Notes: generated by a model not told the origin, from the letters alone. Numbered from the stretch's first letter, positions 44,666-54,814 are shown. The stretch is DNA of 64,000 bases from Cutibacterium sp. (GCF_030525615.1 NZ_JAUNEJ010000001.1:248001-312000), one strand, 5' to 3'. Translations and numbers: made by a program.

Positions 44666-45474
44666 GTGCCGACAAGGTGACCGATGAGGTAGGTGATCGT
44701 CATCGAGCAGATACCCACGATGATGTTGCGGGCGATCGGGCGGATTTTGCCGCCGCCGCTGGCGAGGGCCGAACCCAGGCCCGTGAGGAACAGGCCGATG
44801 ATCGTCGCGGCGATAGTCATGTAGACCCTGATCGTCATGGGGGAACACACCATGGCGAGCAGCGGGACGAGGGCACCAACGGTGAAGGCACTCATCGAGG
44901 CGAAAGCGGCGTGCCAAGGGTTGGTGTACTCGTCAGGGTCGATACCCAACTCAGCCTCAGCGTGGGCGCGTAGCGGATCGCGAGCGGTGAGCTCACGGGC
45001 AACTTGGCGAGCAGTCCCTTCAGACAGCCCCTTGTCTGAGTAGATCTTGGCAAGTTCCTCGAGTTCTTCGCCAGGGAAGTCGCGTAGTTCAGCGGCCTCC
45101 TTGGCCATGACAGCTTTCTCGATGTCGCGCTGGGAACTCACGGAGACATACTCGCCACCGGCCATTGACAGCGCGCCGGCGACAAGACCTGCCAAGCCGG
45201 CGATGAGGAGGGAGGAACGATCGACGGTGGCACCGGCAACGCCCATGACGATGCCTGCTGTTGAGATGATGCCGTCGTTGGCTCCAAGTACTGCAGCGCG
45301 CAGCCAGTTGAGTTTGGAGTTGAGACTTCCTATGCCCTTGTCAGCGTCGTGACGCTTACGGGCGGGAGTGGAAGAATCTATTGAGATGTCGGGGGGCAGG
45401 GCGGACAGCACCGGAACGGAGGCCGTTTCGGTCTTCTCCGCAGGCCTAGTCGAGCGATATGCCGTGGTGCTCAC
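44656..45474 (-). CDS. VIT1/CCC1-family membrane transporter
   Basis: A 272-residue protein with a polar N terminus of about 50 residues and then the VIT1/CCC1 fold: LRAAVLGANDGIISTAGIVM, AGALSMAGGEYVSVSSQRDIE (metal-binding region), an acidic cytoplasmic helix (DPLRAHAEAELGIDPDEY), and three further helices. Family members move Fe2+ or Mn2+ out of the cytoplasm. Start is GTG 45474. A TGAACGAGCGTTCA inverted repeat lies just upstream, so it may be regulated by a TetR-type or metal regulator. The metal is not predictable. Confidence 0.82.
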   Translation of the reverse strand: MSTTAYRSTRPAEKTETASVPVLSALPPDISIDSSTPARKRHDADKGIGSLNSKLNWLRAAVLGANDGIISTAGIVMGVAGATVDRSSLLIAGLAGLVAGALSMAGGEYVSVSSQRDIEKAVMAKEAAELRDFPGEELEELAKIYSDKGLSEGTARQVARELTARDPLRAHAEAELGIDPDEYTNPWHAAFASMSAFTVGALVPLLAMVCSPMTIRVYMTIAATIIGLFLTGLGSALASGGGKIRPIARNIIVGICSMTITYLIGHLVGTQV

Positions 45475-45494
45475 GAGATCAACTGTGCTCTTAT

Positions 45495-45508
45495 TGAACG
45501 AGCGTTCA
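45495..45508. promoter_or_regulatory. Operator-like inverted repeat upstream of the VIT gene
   Basis: TGAACG-AG-CGTTCA, located 21-34 bases before the GTG of the divergent transporter, about where a -35 would be; typical of TetR-type sites. Confidence 0.4.
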
Positions 45509-45554
45509 CAAGGAAGGACAGGGAACCCTCACGGTATATGTGGGGCAGTGTCGC

Positions 45555-45595
45555 TAAACTTTGGCCCGTATGTGTCGCGGGTCTGGTAAGACCCG
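45555..45595 (+). promoter_or_regulatory. leuS promoter -10 and leader hairpin
   Basis: TAAACT at 45555-45560 is a -10; the leader of about 50 bases contains a perfect 7-bp stem CGGGTCT/AGACCCG (45578-45584 with 45589-45595, loop GGTA). No T-box signature is present. Confidence 0.45.
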
Positions 45596-45617
45596 TAATG
45601 GATCCGAGAGGTGTGAC

Positions 45618-48098
45618 GTGAGCGACCAGGTGCGCGAGACGACGGGCTACGACGCAACCGCAGCCCAAGAGAAATGGTCCAAGTACTGGGAGGAGAACCG
45701 CACCTTCGCAGCCCTTGACGATGGCTCCAAGGAGCGTCGCTACGTCCTCGACATGTTTGCCTACCCCTCTGGCGACCTACACATGGGTCATGCCGAGGCC
45801 TTCGCCATTGGCGACGTGCTGGCACGATACTGGCGGCTGCGCGGGTATGACGTCTTGCACCCAGTCGGCTGGGACTCCTTCGGCCTACCGGCCGAGAATG
45901 CCGCCATCAAGCATGGCACTCACCCAGCCGAATGGACCTACAACAACATCGACACCCAGGCGGCCTCGTTCAAGCGATATGCCGTCTCCTTCGACTGGTC
46001 AATGAGGCTGCACACTTCTGACGAGGAGTACTACCGCTGGACCCAGTGGCTGTTTAACCGCTTCTTCGAGAAAGGACTGGCCTACCGAAAGGATTCCTGG
46101 GCCAACTGGTGCCCCAATGACCAGACTGTCCTTGCCAACGAGCAGGTCAAGGATGGCTGCTGTGAACGGTGCGGAGCGGTCGTCACCAAGCGTCAGCTCA
46201 ACCAGTGGTACTTCCGCATTACTGACTACGCGCAGCGTCTGCTCGACGATATGGATCAGCTCGAGGGCAAGTGGCCCGATCGAGTGTTGTCGATGCAGCG
46301 CAACTGGATCGGACGCTCGGAGGGCGCCTACGTCGACTTCACCATCGACGGTCGCAAGGAGCCGGTGCGGGTTTTCACCACTCGTCCCGACACCCTCTAT
46401 GGGGCAACCTTTATGGTCGTCGCTCCCGACTCGACTCTGGCCCAGGAGATCGTCTCCGATGAGGCCCGTCCGGGCTTCGAGGCTTACCTTGACGACGTTA
46501 AGAAGAAGTCCGAGATTGAGCGTCAATCCACCGAGCATGAGAAGACCGGCGTGCCTCTCGGAGTCGAGGCGACGAACCCGGTCAATGGGGCCAAGGTCCC
46601 GGTATGGGCTGGTGACTACGTGCTGGCTGACTACGGCACCGGCGCTGTCATGGCCGTGCCGGCTCACGACCAGCGTGACCTTGACTTCGCTCGCAAATAC
46701 GGCATTGACGTCATCCCGGTTATCGACACCGGCGAGGCTGATCCGCGCGAGTCCGGTGTTGCCACTACCGGTGACGGTGCTTACCAGAACTCCGGATTCC
46801 TGGACGGGATCACCACCAAGGCCGAAGCCATCAAGAAGATGTGTGAATTCCTTGATGACAAGGGCTCCGGTGAGCCGACGATCACCTATCGTCTGCGCGA
46901 CTGGTTGCTGAGCCGTCAGCGCTTCTGGGGATGTCCGATCCCGATCATCCACTGTGATTCCTGTGGCGACGTCCCCGTCCCCGATGACCAGCTGCCAGTC
47001 AAACTGCCCGACTTGCGCGGTGCTGATCTAGCCCCCAAAGGGAAGTCTCCGCTTGCCGGTGAGGAGGCGCGCGAGTGGCGTGAGGTCTCGTGCCCCCGGT
47101 GTGGCAAGCCTGCACAGCGTGACACCGACACCATGGACACGTTCGTGGACTCGTCTTGGTACTTCTTGCGTTACTGCTCCCCCCATTTCGATCAGGGGCC
47201 GTTCGACGCTGAGGCCGTGCGTCGGTGGATGCCGGTCGCCCAGTACATCGGCGGCGTCGAGCACGCCACGATGCACCTGCTGTATGCGCGATTCTTTACC
47301 AAGGTGCTGTACGACCTTGGCATGATCGACTTCACCGAGCCTTTCCAGCGGCTCATGAATCAGGGCCAAGTCATCAACGAGGGCCGGGCGATGTCTAAGT
47401 CACTGGGCAACGGCGTTGACCTGGGTAAGCAGATCGACGAGTTCGGCGTCGATGCCGTGCGGACCACCGTCATTTTCGCTGGCCCGCCGGATGAGGATAT
47501 TGACTGGGCGGACGTTTCCCCAGCCTCGACCTTAAAATTCCTGCAGCGTGCTTGGCGGGTGGCCTCTGAAGTCACCAGCGACCCAGACGTCGACCTGACC
47601 AAGGGTGACGCAGGGCTGCGCCGAGTGACCCACCGCAGTATCGCCGACATCACTGAGCTGCTCGATGGCGGTCGATTCAACGTGGTGGTGGCACGCATCA
47701 TGGAGCTGGTCAATGCGACGCGCAAGGCGATCAACTCTGGTTGTGGGCCGGCCGATCCAGCGGTGCGTGAGGCCGTCACTTTTACCGCGCAGGCGTTGTC
47801 CCTGGTGGCCCCGTACGTGGCTGAGGAGATGTGGGAGATGCTTGGCTTGGAGCCGTCCGTCGCCAACTCCCAGTGGCCGACCGCCGACAAGTCGTTGCTG
47901 GTTGCCGAGGAGGTGACCATGGTGGTCCAGGTGACCGGCAAGGTCCGTGCGAAGATTCAGGTGAGTCCTGATATCACCGAGGACGAGGCCCGTGAATTGG
48001 CGTTGGCTGATTCCAACGTTCAGCGGTTCACCGAGGGCAAGGAGATCGTCAAGGTCATTGCCCGACTGCCCAAGATGATTTCCATCGTTGCGAAGTGA
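45618..48098 (+). CDS. leuS: Leucyl-tRNA synthetase
   Basis: Class I synthetase of 826 residues. It has the HIGH-type motif [13 protein letters not shown], the CP1 editing domain ([38 protein letters not shown]), the zinc-like [10 protein letters not shown] and CPRCGKPAQ, and the KMSKS-type motif [16 protein letters not shown] 45618 has GAGAGG about 6 bases upstream and gives the normal N terminus; the open frame further 5' lies in the leader. A strong hairpin follows the gene. Confidence 0.97.
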   Translation: MSDQVRETTGYDATAAQEKWSKYWEENRTFAALDDGSKERRYVLDMFAYPSGDLHMGHAEAFAIGDVLARYWRLRGYDVLHPVGWDSFGLPAENAAIKHGTHPAEWTYNNIDTQAASFKRYAVSFDWSMRLHTSDEEYYRWTQWLFNRFFEKGLAYRKDSWANWCPNDQTVLANEQVKDGCCERCGAVVTKRQLNQWYFRITDYAQRLLDDMDQLEGKWPDRVLSMQRNWIGRSEGAYVDFTIDGRKEPVRVFTTRPDTLYGATFMVVAPDSTLAQEIVSDEARPGFEAYLDDVKKKSEIERQSTEHEKTGVPLGVEATNPVNGAKVPVWAGDYVLADYGTGAVMAVPAHDQRDLDFARKYGIDVIPVIDTGEADPRESGVATTGDGAYQNSGFLDGITTKAEAIKKMCEFLDDKGSGEPTITYRLRDWLLSRQRFWGCPIPIIHCDSCGDVPVPDDQLPVKLPDLRGADLAPKGKSPLAGEEAREWREVSCPRCGKPAQRDTDTMDTFVDSSWYFLRYCSPHFDQGPFDAEAVRRWMPVAQYIGGVEHATMHLLYARFFTKVLYDLGMIDFTEPFQRLMNQGQVINEGRAMSKSLGNGVDLGKQIDEFGVDAVRTTVIFAGPPDEDIDWADVSPASTLKFLQRAWRVASEVTSDPDVDLTKGDAGLRRVTHRSIADITELLDGGRFNVVVARIMELVNATRKAINSGCGPADPAVREAVTFTAQALSLVAPYVAEEMWEMLGLEPSVANSQWPTADKSLLVAEEVTMVVQVTGKVRAKIQVSPDITEDEARELALADSNVQRFTEGKEIVKVIARLPKMISIVAK

Positions 48099-48143
48099 CC
48101 ATGTGAGCTTTCTGTGATGCCGGTTGAAGGTTGACATCCTGAC

Positions 48144-48186
48144 GACGCGGCGGCGAGCCTGTGGACAACAGACTCGCCGCCGCGTC
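48144..48186 (+). terminator. Terminator after leuS
   Basis: Perfect 14-bp stem (48144-48157 with 48173-48186). A DnaA box lies in its loop. Confidence 0.75.
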
Positions 48187-48198
48187 GCGTTGTCCACA
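48160..48198. promoter_or_regulatory. Inverted pair of DnaA boxes upstream of comEA
   Basis: TGTGGACAA at 48160-48168 and TTGTCCACA at 48190-48198, facing each other (10-base arms TGTGGACAAC/GTTGTCCACA), 52 bases before the comEA ATG. Confidence 0.6.
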
Positions 48199-48249
48199 GA
48201 TTTGCAGAAGGGTGGTGGATCTCGGGGACCTCCGACGATAACTGTAAGT

Positions 48250-49098
48250 ATGAGCGACGAATACCGAGAACGCCTCGAGAATCTCATGGCGCGTTTGCCT
48301 GCCCGAAATCTGGGACCGAGACGATCTGCCAGTCCTGGGGGCGAAGAACCGGAGGAGCCTGCGAGGCCGAAACGATCAGTAACCCGAGTTCACGCCTCGG
48401 CGGTGGGAATCTTGCTGGTATTGGTGTTGTCAGTGGTGGCTGTGGGCTTGTTGAGGTCCAAGCCCACCGAAATACCTGCCGGGGCGGTCGCCGTCTCGAC
48501 AGTGCCTGAGGGTGCCACCTTGCCCGGTTCTACCAGCAGTGACACGGACACGCCGCTCGTTGCGGGCGCTGCACCGGTCTCAGCGCCAGCATTGAGTCCC
48601 TCCCCAACTCCGACTCACAGTGTCCAAGTCCATGTGGCGGGTCAGGTGCGGCACCCTGGTGTCTACACGGTGTCTTCCGGTGCGAGGGTCGCGGACGCCA
48701 TCAAGGCGGCAGGAGGTATGGCGTCTGGAGCTCACCCAGGACGCCTCAACCTTGCCGCCCCGGTGTGTGATGGCTGCCAGATATGGATTCCTTCTCGCGG
48801 GGATGGAACAGTGACTGCACCTGGCGAAGCGGCCGGTGGCATGAAGGGGCAAGGGTCTGAACCAAGTGGTGCCGGTGCGGCAGCTGGTGGGTCATCGGCT
48901 GCTGGGACCTTAATCAATCTCAATACTGCCGGCCAGAGTGAGCTTGAGTCGATTGATGGGGTGGGTCCCGTCATGGCAGGCCGAATCATGGCGTGGCGGC
49001 AGGAACATGGCCGTTTTACCTCGGTTGACCAGCTGCGTGAGATTTCTGGTATCGGACCCAAGACCTTCGAGAAGATCAAACCCCATGTCTCGGTCTAA
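48250..49098 (+). CDS. comEA: ComEA-family DNA-binding protein
   Basis: DNA receptor of competence-type uptake. The 282-residue protein has a cytoplasmic N terminus with RPKRSVTRVHASAVG, one membrane helix (ILLVLVLSVVAVGLL), a Ser/Thr/Pro linker, an SLBB domain (VQVHVAGQVRHPGVYTVSSG) and a C-terminal helix-hairpin-helix (LINLNTAGQSELESIDGVGP, VDQLREISGIGPKTFEKIK). ATG 48250 fits the family; the longer open frame begins inside the leuS terminator. AACTGT just before the ATG may be a -10. comEC overlaps its end. Confidence 0.93.
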   Translation: MSDEYRERLENLMARLPARNLGPRRSASPGGEEPEEPARPKRSVTRVHASAVGILLVLVLSVVAVGLLRSKPTEIPAGAVAVSTVPEGATLPGSTSSDTDTPLVAGAAPVSAPALSPSPTPTHSVQVHVAGQVRHPGVYTVSSGARVADAIKAAGGMASGAHPGRLNLAAPVCDGCQIWIPSRGDGTVTAPGEAAGGMKGQGSEPSGAGAAAGGSSAAGTLINLNTAGQSELESIDGVGPVMAGRIMAWRQEHGRFTSVDQLREISGIGPKTFEKIKPHVSV

Positions 49099-51418
49099 GG
49101 CTGTTCACGGCAAGCAGGCCGTCACTCCAGATGTGCGTATGGTCCCAGTTGCGGTGACGGCGTGCGCGGCAGCTGCACTCGGGATCAGCGGTCATCACTG
49201 GATGATCGCCGGTGCCGCTGCAGGCTGCCTTGTCGCGACCATGATCGCGACATGGTGCAGGAAATGGCTGGTGGTCGTCGCGGCCCTCGTGGGTCTCAGC
49301 GTCGTTGTCGCTGCCGGAATGCGCGATCACATCGTTCATGGCATGGGGGTAGCTGAGCTTGCCGACCAAGGGGTCATGGCGACGCTGATAGGTCGAGTTG
49401 TGGCGGAGCCACGGACCTTCGAGGGTAATGGCTCGCCGGGATCGACGGTCGTGTTAAGCCTCGCTGTCACTCGAGTCAGCTCAGACGAGCGCATCATCAG
49501 ACAGTCGGCGCGGGTCGTCGTCATGGCAACTGGGGCTAGATCGGCCGCTGCCGCAAACGTCTCTGTGGGGGAACACATCAAGGTTCGGGGTCTGCTGACC
49601 CCACCACAGGAGGGACGCTCAGAAGCAGCCGTCATGAAACTGCGGTCGCCTCCCACGGTTGTCGCTCCCGCTGGTCCGCTGGATCGGGTGGTTAATCGCT
49701 TTCGCGCCGGTCTGGTGGAGGCGGTGAAAGGGTGCTCTGACGAGCAACGCGCCATCGTGCCATCCCTGGTTGTTGGGGATACTGCTGCGGTCTCGGAGGA
49801 GGTGTCTGAGGAATTCCGCGCCACCGCGTTGACTCACCTTATGGCCGTGTCGGGAGCCAATCTCGCTGCTACGACCGCTCTGCTGTGGTGGATTGGGGCG
49901 TGGTGTGGGATGAAGAGGCGCGGATTACGGGTACTCTCGGTGGCCGGAGTCGTCGGCTTCGTCGTGGTGTGTCGAGCTGAGGCCTCCGTAGTGCGCGCTG
50001 CCGCCATGGGGGTCGTGGCCATGACAGCCACCGGAGTGGCCTTCGATCGTCGCGGGGGAGTTCGAACTCTGGCGGTTGCTGTGATCGGCCTCATGCTTGT
50101 CGACCCGTGGCTGGTGCGATCTGTCGGGTTTTGGTTGTCCGTCTGCGCCACCGCTGGAATTTTGTGGTGGGCCCAACCGTGGATAGCTGCGATGACATGG
50201 GCACCAACGTGGCTGGCAGCAGCCGTCACCGTGCCATGGGCCGCCCAACTAGCGACCCAACCCGTCGTCACCTGGATGGCAGGGACGGTATCCACCACTG
50301 GGTTGGTCGCTAACATGGCAGCCGCTCCTTTCGTCCCGTTGGCCTCGGTGCTCGGGATGACGACGGGAATCCTTGCTTTTATGTGGCCACCCTTGGCCGT
50401 GCCGCTGGGACGCCTGGCTGGATGGTGTGTTCAGCCAATCCTCTGGATCGCTCACCTGGGAGCTAAAGCTCCTGCGGGACTCCTGACATGGCCAGCTGGA
50501 CGGACAGCTCTCGTCGTCCTCGCGGGGCTGTGTCTGGGGCTGGCTTTGGTCACGCCGACGGTTTTGGCGCGTCCGTGGTTGACGGTGATGGCGGCGGTTG
50601 TGATGGTTGCGGCGACCGTTGTCCGACCTCCGGTTCCAGGGTGGCCAGGCGTCTGGCACATTGCCGTCTGCGACGTCGGGCAGGGGAGCGCGGCTGTGGT
50701 CCGTTCCGGCCCACGTTCAGCAGTCGTTGTCGACACCGGTCCCGATCCGGGCAAGCTGGGCCGCTGTCTCGATGATCTCGACGTCGATCAGGTGCCCGTG
50801 GTGGTTCTCAGCCACTACCACGCCGATCACATTGATGGCTTGAACGCACTTCGCGATCATGGGCCGACTGGGACTTTTATCGTCTCCCAGGTGGGCCTTC
50901 CGGACGGGGCGGTCAAGCGGGTCAAACAGGCCGCAGCACAAATGGGGGCACAGGTTCGCGCGGCCCGCCCGGGCCAGGTCGTGACGGCTGGTATGGCGCG
51001 GCTTGAGCTCTTCGGTGCAGTCCAGTTGGTCGATGCCGACGAATCGGAGGAGTCTGCCGTCGAGAACAATTCCTCTGTCGTGGTCAAAGCAACGGTTGAG
51101 GGGTTGCGAGTTCTTCTTCCAGGAGACGCCGGACCCGCCGAGCAGCGTCATATTCTGGCCAGCCACGCGGATCTGTCGAGCGATGTGTTCGTCGTACCCC
51201 ATCATGGATCTGCGCACCAACACGACGAGTTCTGGGCGGCGACCGGGGCGAGCGTCGCGGTGGTCTCGGCAGGTAAGGTCAATTCTTTCGGTCATCCGTC
51301 GCATAAGGCTGTTGGTTTGACTAAGGAGATGGGGATGAAGGTTTATCGCACTGATGAACAAGGTGCGGTCATGATGGCGCGTCGTGGTGAGGCGGTCTTA
51401 GTGCGCACTCGGATGTGA
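49085..51418 (+). CDS. comEC: ComEC/Rec2 DNA-uptake channel
   Basis: A 777-residue membrane protein. An N-terminal DUF4131-like region with membrane helices is followed by the competence domain (LTHLMAVSGANLAATTALLW) and a C-terminal metallo-beta-lactamase domain with SHYHADHIDGL and a later DVFVVPHHGSAH. The ATG at 49085 overlaps comEA by 14 bases, so translation is coupled. Together with comEA it could import single-stranded DNA. Natural competence of the organism is not shown by these genes alone; no pilus genes are in the window. Confidence 0.93.
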   Translation: MSRSKAVHGKQAVTPDVRMVPVAVTACAAAALGISGHHWMIAGAAAGCLVATMIATWCRKWLVVVAALVGLSVVVAAGMRDHIVHGMGVAELADQGVMATLIGRVVAEPRTFEGNGSPGSTVVLSLAVTRVSSDERIIRQSARVVVMATGARSAAAANVSVGEHIKVRGLLTPPQEGRSEAAVMKLRSPPTVVAPAGPLDRVVNRFRAGLVEAVKGCSDEQRAIVPSLVVGDTAAVSEEVSEEFRATALTHLMAVSGANLAATTALLWWIGAWCGMKRRGLRVLSVAGVVGFVVVCRAEASVVRAAAMGVVAMTATGVAFDRRGGVRTLAVAVIGLMLVDPWLVRSVGFWLSVCATAGILWWAQPWIAAMTWAPTWLAAAVTVPWAAQLATQPVVTWMAGTVSTTGLVANMAAAPFVPLASVLGMTTGILAFMWPPLAVPLGRLAGWCVQPILWIAHLGAKAPAGLLTWPAGRTALVVLAGLCLGLALVTPTVLARPWLTVMAAVVMVAATVVRPPVPGWPGVWHIAVCDVGQGSAAVVRSGPRSAVVVDTGPDPGKLGRCLDDLDVDQVPVVVLSHYHADHIDGLNALRDHGPTGTFIVSQVGLPDGAVKRVKQAAAQMGAQVRAARPGQVVTAGMARLELFGAVQLVDADESEESAVENNSSVVVKATVEGLRVLLPGDAGPAEQRHILASHADLSSDVFVVPHHGSAHQHDEFWAATGASVAVVSAGKVNSFGHPSHKAVGLTKEMGMKVYRTDEQGAVMMARRGEAVLVRTRM

Positions 51419-51527
51419 CCTCGGGGCGCTCGTTTCGGCAACGACAATGGTGGCTTGTTGATGTGGAGGTGTCGGGTGGGCGCGCTAATGTGAACTGCCG
51501 ATCCGGGCTGTCGGGGAAGGAGAACAG

Positions 51528-53270
51528 GTGGCGTCACGGTTCACAACCAAGGGACCTCGTATGCCAATGCGCTTGCGTACCTGGCAACGGGAGGCGCTGG
51601 ATTCTTACCTGGCTGCTAGCCCACGTGACTGGCTGGTATGCGCTACCCCGGGCGCTGGTAAGACCACCTTTACATTGGCGGTCGCTGCGCACTTGTGGCA
51701 GGACCACGTCATCAACCGCGTCATTGTCGTCTGTCCGACCGATCACCTGCGCACTCAGTGGATGGTGGCGGCGCGCAGACTCGGCTTCGACCTGCGTGAC
51801 ACTACAAACGCGGAGGCGCTTCCCCCCGACTGTCACGGATGTGTCGTCACCTACGCTCAGGTGGCCCAGAAACCGGCCCTTCATGCCGCCCGTGCCACCA
51901 ATATGCGTACCCTGGTCATTTTTGACGAAATTCATCACGCCGGTGACGTCATGAGCTGGGGGGCGGGCGTCATTGAGGCCTTCTCGGGTGCAGTGCGACG
52001 ACTTGGTGTCACCGGCACCCCGTTCCGTTCTGACGAGGCCAAAATCGCCCACGTCCGCTACGAAGAAGTGGGAGACGGCGTCTTCCAGTCCGTCGCTGAC
52101 TACACCTATGGATACGGTGACGCGTTACGTGACGGCGTTGTACGTCCCGTCACCTTCGCCACGTACACCGGACGATCCACCTGGACTGACGCAGTAGGGG
52201 AAACACACACCGCCATTCTTGGAGACTCCGAACTCACCAAAGCTAACGAGGAGATGGCTTGGCGCACAGCACTGGACTCTGACGGAGAGTGGATCGCTCA
52301 CGTCATGGCGGCCGCGTGGGCGAGGGTGAATCAGCTGCGCGATTCCGGTACTATCCCGCACGCTAAGGTGCTCATTCCGGCCTCGAACCAGAAAGTGGCC
52401 AAGGAATACGCCGAGGTCTGGCGACAGGTGACCGGCGATGACCCCTCGGTGATCTTGTCGGAGGACGCGGCCTCAGCCAAGAAACTGACTGCCTACCGTG
52501 ACGACCCGGACAAGATCTGCGCAGTCTGTGTGCGTCTTATCACCGAGGGTGTCGATATTCCCGACGCGGCGGTGTTGATCTACTCGACGACGGCCTCCAC
52601 CCCGCTGTTTTTCGCCCAGATGGTAGGGCGTGTGGTTCGTGCTCGCAATCGCCGCGAGCGTGCCACAGTCTTTCTGCCGGCAGTCGGACGTCTCCTCGAT
52701 CTGGCCTCCGAGATGGAGGAAACCCGCGACCATGTTATTGGGCCGCCCGAAGAGTCCGATCTCATCGAGGAGTTCGATACCCGAGAACGCCGCGAGCCTG
52801 ATCCTGATACTGGCAGCTGGCAGGCCGTCGCCTCGGACGCCATCCTTGGCGAGGTCATCGACACCTACGCACCTAGCGATGATGGGCTCTTCGCTCTCGA
52901 CGGTCTCCTGAGTCCCGAGCAGGAACGCGCTCTGCTGGCCCGGGACGAGAAAATCCGGGCTGAGCAGGCCCGCCGGGTGGCGTCAGCTCGCCGAGCCTCC
53001 AAGGCATCGAAGGCGGCCGAGGAAAGACAGGCCCGACGTGACGACCTCGTAGCTCTGCAACGTCGTGGTGGTTCGGTGTATGACACAATCAGCGATCCAC
53101 GTGAAATGCGCCGAGAGATTCACCGCGCCCTTCTTGACTACTCCCGGTATCACGACTTGACGCCGCAAGCGGGCTGGGGACAGCTCTACCGAGAGGTGCC
53201 AGGCCCGAAGAACGATTCGGCCTCGATGGACCTTCTGCGCACTCGATTGGAATGGCTGCACTCTCACTGA
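51528..53270 (+). CDS. DEAD/DEAH-box helicase, Rad25/type III Res-like
   Basis: A 580-residue superfamily 2 helicase. Motifs in order: Q-type MRLRTWQREALDSYL, Walker A CATPGAGKTTF, DEIHHAGD (motif II), TGTPFRSDE (motif III), VRLITEGVDIPDAAVLIYS and FAQMVGRVVRAR (motifs V-VI). After that comes a charged coiled-coil region rich in Ala/Arg/Glu and a C-terminal helical part. GTG 51528 has AAGGAG at good spacing. It is widespread in actinobacteria next to holA; its substrate is unknown. Confidence 0.85.
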   Translation: MASRFTTKGPRMPMRLRTWQREALDSYLAASPRDWLVCATPGAGKTTFTLAVAAHLWQDHVINRVIVVCPTDHLRTQWMVAARRLGFDLRDTTNAEALPPDCHGCVVTYAQVAQKPALHAARATNMRTLVIFDEIHHAGDVMSWGAGVIEAFSGAVRRLGVTGTPFRSDEAKIAHVRYEEVGDGVFQSVADYTYGYGDALRDGVVRPVTFATYTGRSTWTDAVGETHTAILGDSELTKANEEMAWRTALDSDGEWIAHVMAAAWARVNQLRDSGTIPHAKVLIPASNQKVAKEYAEVWRQVTGDDPSVILSEDAASAKKLTAYRDDPDKICAVCVRLITEGVDIPDAAVLIYSTTASTPLFFAQMVGRVVRARNRRERATVFLPAVGRLLDLASEMEETRDHVIGPPEESDLIEEFDTRERREPDPDTGSWQAVASDAILGEVIDTYAPSDDGLFALDGLLSPEQERALLARDEKIRAEQARRVASARRASKASKAAEERQARRDDLVALQRRGGSVYDTISDPREMRREIHRALLDYSRYHDLTPQAGWGQLYREVPGPKNDSASMDLLRTRLEWLHSH

Positions 53271-53302
53271 CCCTCCGACAAGGCAGAACACCACCTGGCG
53301 CA

Positions 53303-54301
53303 ATGTCGAGGGCATCCTCTGGCATTCTTGGAAAAGTGAGATCGGTCTACGGCACAGCATTGTTGGTTCAGGGGGCGGAGACCCTGCTGTCGGATAGGGC
53401 CGTCGACGCCCGGGTAAAAGCCGCCCGACGGGAGGTTCCGGAGGCTGAGCTGGTCGAATTGGAGGGGCGTGACGTCGACGCCGGTCGATTCGTGGAAGCT
53501 ACCGGTGGATCTCTTTTCAGTGAGGCGACGATTGTCGTCGTCGACTCTGTAGCTGACCTGGACAAGGACTTGTTCGATCTCGTCGCTACCACAGCAGCCC
53601 ACCCTGCGGACGACTTGTGTCTCATCTTGGTCCATCCCGGCGGGGTGAAGGGAAAAGGGCTGCTCACTAAGCTGTCCAAGGCCAAGATCGAGACGGTAAA
53701 AGCGGATACACCCAAACCGTGGGCCATCCCAGACTTCATCGCCAAGGAAGCTCGTCGAGCCCATCTTGACATGGACCATGACGCCGTCAATGCCTTGCAC
53801 CAGGGTCTTGGTAATGACCTGCGTACCTTGGCCGCCGCAATTGACCAACTGGGAAGTGATTCACCAGATAGTCGTATCACTGCTGAAACCATCACGACCT
53901 ATTTCGGTGGCAGGGCTGAGATCTCGGCATTCAATGTTGCCGACGCCAGCTTAGAAGGACGACTCCCTGACGCGTTGGAAACCTTGCGGTGGGGATTGTC
54001 GGCCGGACTTCAGCCGGCAGCGGTGACGGCTGCCATGGCTCGCGGTCTGCGTTTTCTGGGGCTGTTCTTGGACATGCGCCGTCAGCCAATGGGAGACAAG
54101 CAGCTGGCGCAGGCGATCGGAGTCTCGCCGTGGAAGCTGAAGGCTCTCAACAAACAGGCACGGTCCTGGAGCAAGGCGGGCGTGGCAAGGGCAATCCGAC
54201 TCGTCAACGCCTGCGATGGTGCCGTCAAGGGTGCTGCTGTGGACGCCAACTATGCCCTGGAGTCAATGCTCATCAACGTCGAGAACGCCCGGCGGGCCTG
54301 A
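53303..54301 (+). CDS. holA: DNA polymerase III delta subunit
   Basis: HolA opens the sliding clamp ring in the clamp loader. The 332-residue protein has VYGTALLVQGAETLLSDRAV at the family N terminus, ATIVVVDSVADL, and a C-terminal domain typical of delta (LRTLAAAIDQLG, NVADASLEGRLPDALETL, WKLKALNKQARSWS). ATG 53303 is used, but GTG 53336, 8 bases after CATTCT, fits the leaderless pattern and would remove 11 residues. It follows the helicase on the same strand and converges with rpsT. Confidence 0.92.
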   Translation: MSRASSGILGKVRSVYGTALLVQGAETLLSDRAVDARVKAARREVPEAELVELEGRDVDAGRFVEATGGSLFSEATIVVVDSVADLDKDLFDLVATTAAHPADDLCLILVHPGGVKGKGLLTKLSKAKIETVKADTPKPWAIPDFIAKEARRAHLDMDHDAVNALHQGLGNDLRTLAAAIDQLGSDSPDSRITAETITTYFGGRAEISAFNVADASLEGRLPDALETLRWGLSAGLQPAAVTAAMARGLRFLGLFLDMRRQPMGDKQLAQAIGVSPWKLKALNKQARSWSKAGVARAIRLVNACDGAVKGAAVDANYALESMLINVENARRA

Positions 54302-54363
54302 ACAAGGCCCAAGATCGCCAAGCAGGGGACGCCCTTCGGTACGTCAGCAGAAGAAGCACATGA

Positions 54364-54395
54364 AGCGCCTCGACCACCCAGTGGGTCGAGGCGCT
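54364..54395. terminator. Bidirectional hairpin between holA and rpsT
   Basis: Perfect 12-bp stem AGCGCCTCGACC/GGTCGAGGCGCT (54364-54375 with 54384-54395, 8-base loop) between the two convergent genes. Confidence 0.75.
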
Positions 54396-54422
54396 GTGCG
54401 AATCCCCGCAGGGGAGGAAAAC

Positions 54423-54689
54423 TCAGGCGGCCAGCGAGTTGAGCTTCTTGGAGATGGCCGACTTACGGTTGGCGGCCTGGTTCTTGTGAATAACACCCTT
54501 CGACACGGCCTTGTCGAGCTGACGGTTGGCGATCCTAGCCGCCTTAGTGGCGGCCTCGACATCGCCGGCCTCAGCGGCGCGGCGGAAGTTGCGCACATAG
54601 GTGCGCAGGGCGGATTTGACGGCCTTGTTACGTTGGCGCGCCTTCTCGTTGGTCTTCACGCGCTTAATCTGCGACTTGATGTTCGGCAC
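54423..54689 (-). CDS. rpsT: 30S ribosomal protein S20
   Basis: An 88-residue S20: [37 protein letters not shown], and the C-terminal [20 protein letters not shown]. It is a basic helical 16S rRNA-binding protein. The GTG at 54689 begins exactly at the family start, with AGAGG upstream. It is transcribed away from the amylosucrase gene's end, a single-gene unit by appearance. Confidence 0.97.
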   Translation of the reverse strand: MPNIKSQIKRVKTNEKARQRNKAVKSALRTYVRNFRRAAEAGDVEAATKAARIANRQLDKAVSKGVIHKNQAANRKSAISKKLNSLAA

Positions 54690-54814
54690 TGGGCAGCCTC
54701 TGATTCCTCGATCGATGTACGTAGAAAGCGCCAAACAGGCGCGACAGGACACGCTACCAAATGAGCGCGGTCGCCCCCAAATCGTTCGTAGTTTTAGCCC
54801 GAGTCTCGGGGCCA

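Noticed and set aside
47391..47420. LeuRS KMSKS motif reading AMSKS
   Set aside because: Only the first, variable position differs; all other catalytic and editing motifs are present.
48124..48249. Longer comEA start at 48124
   Set aside because: It would put the leuS terminator and DnaA boxes inside the coding region; ATG 48250 fits the family.
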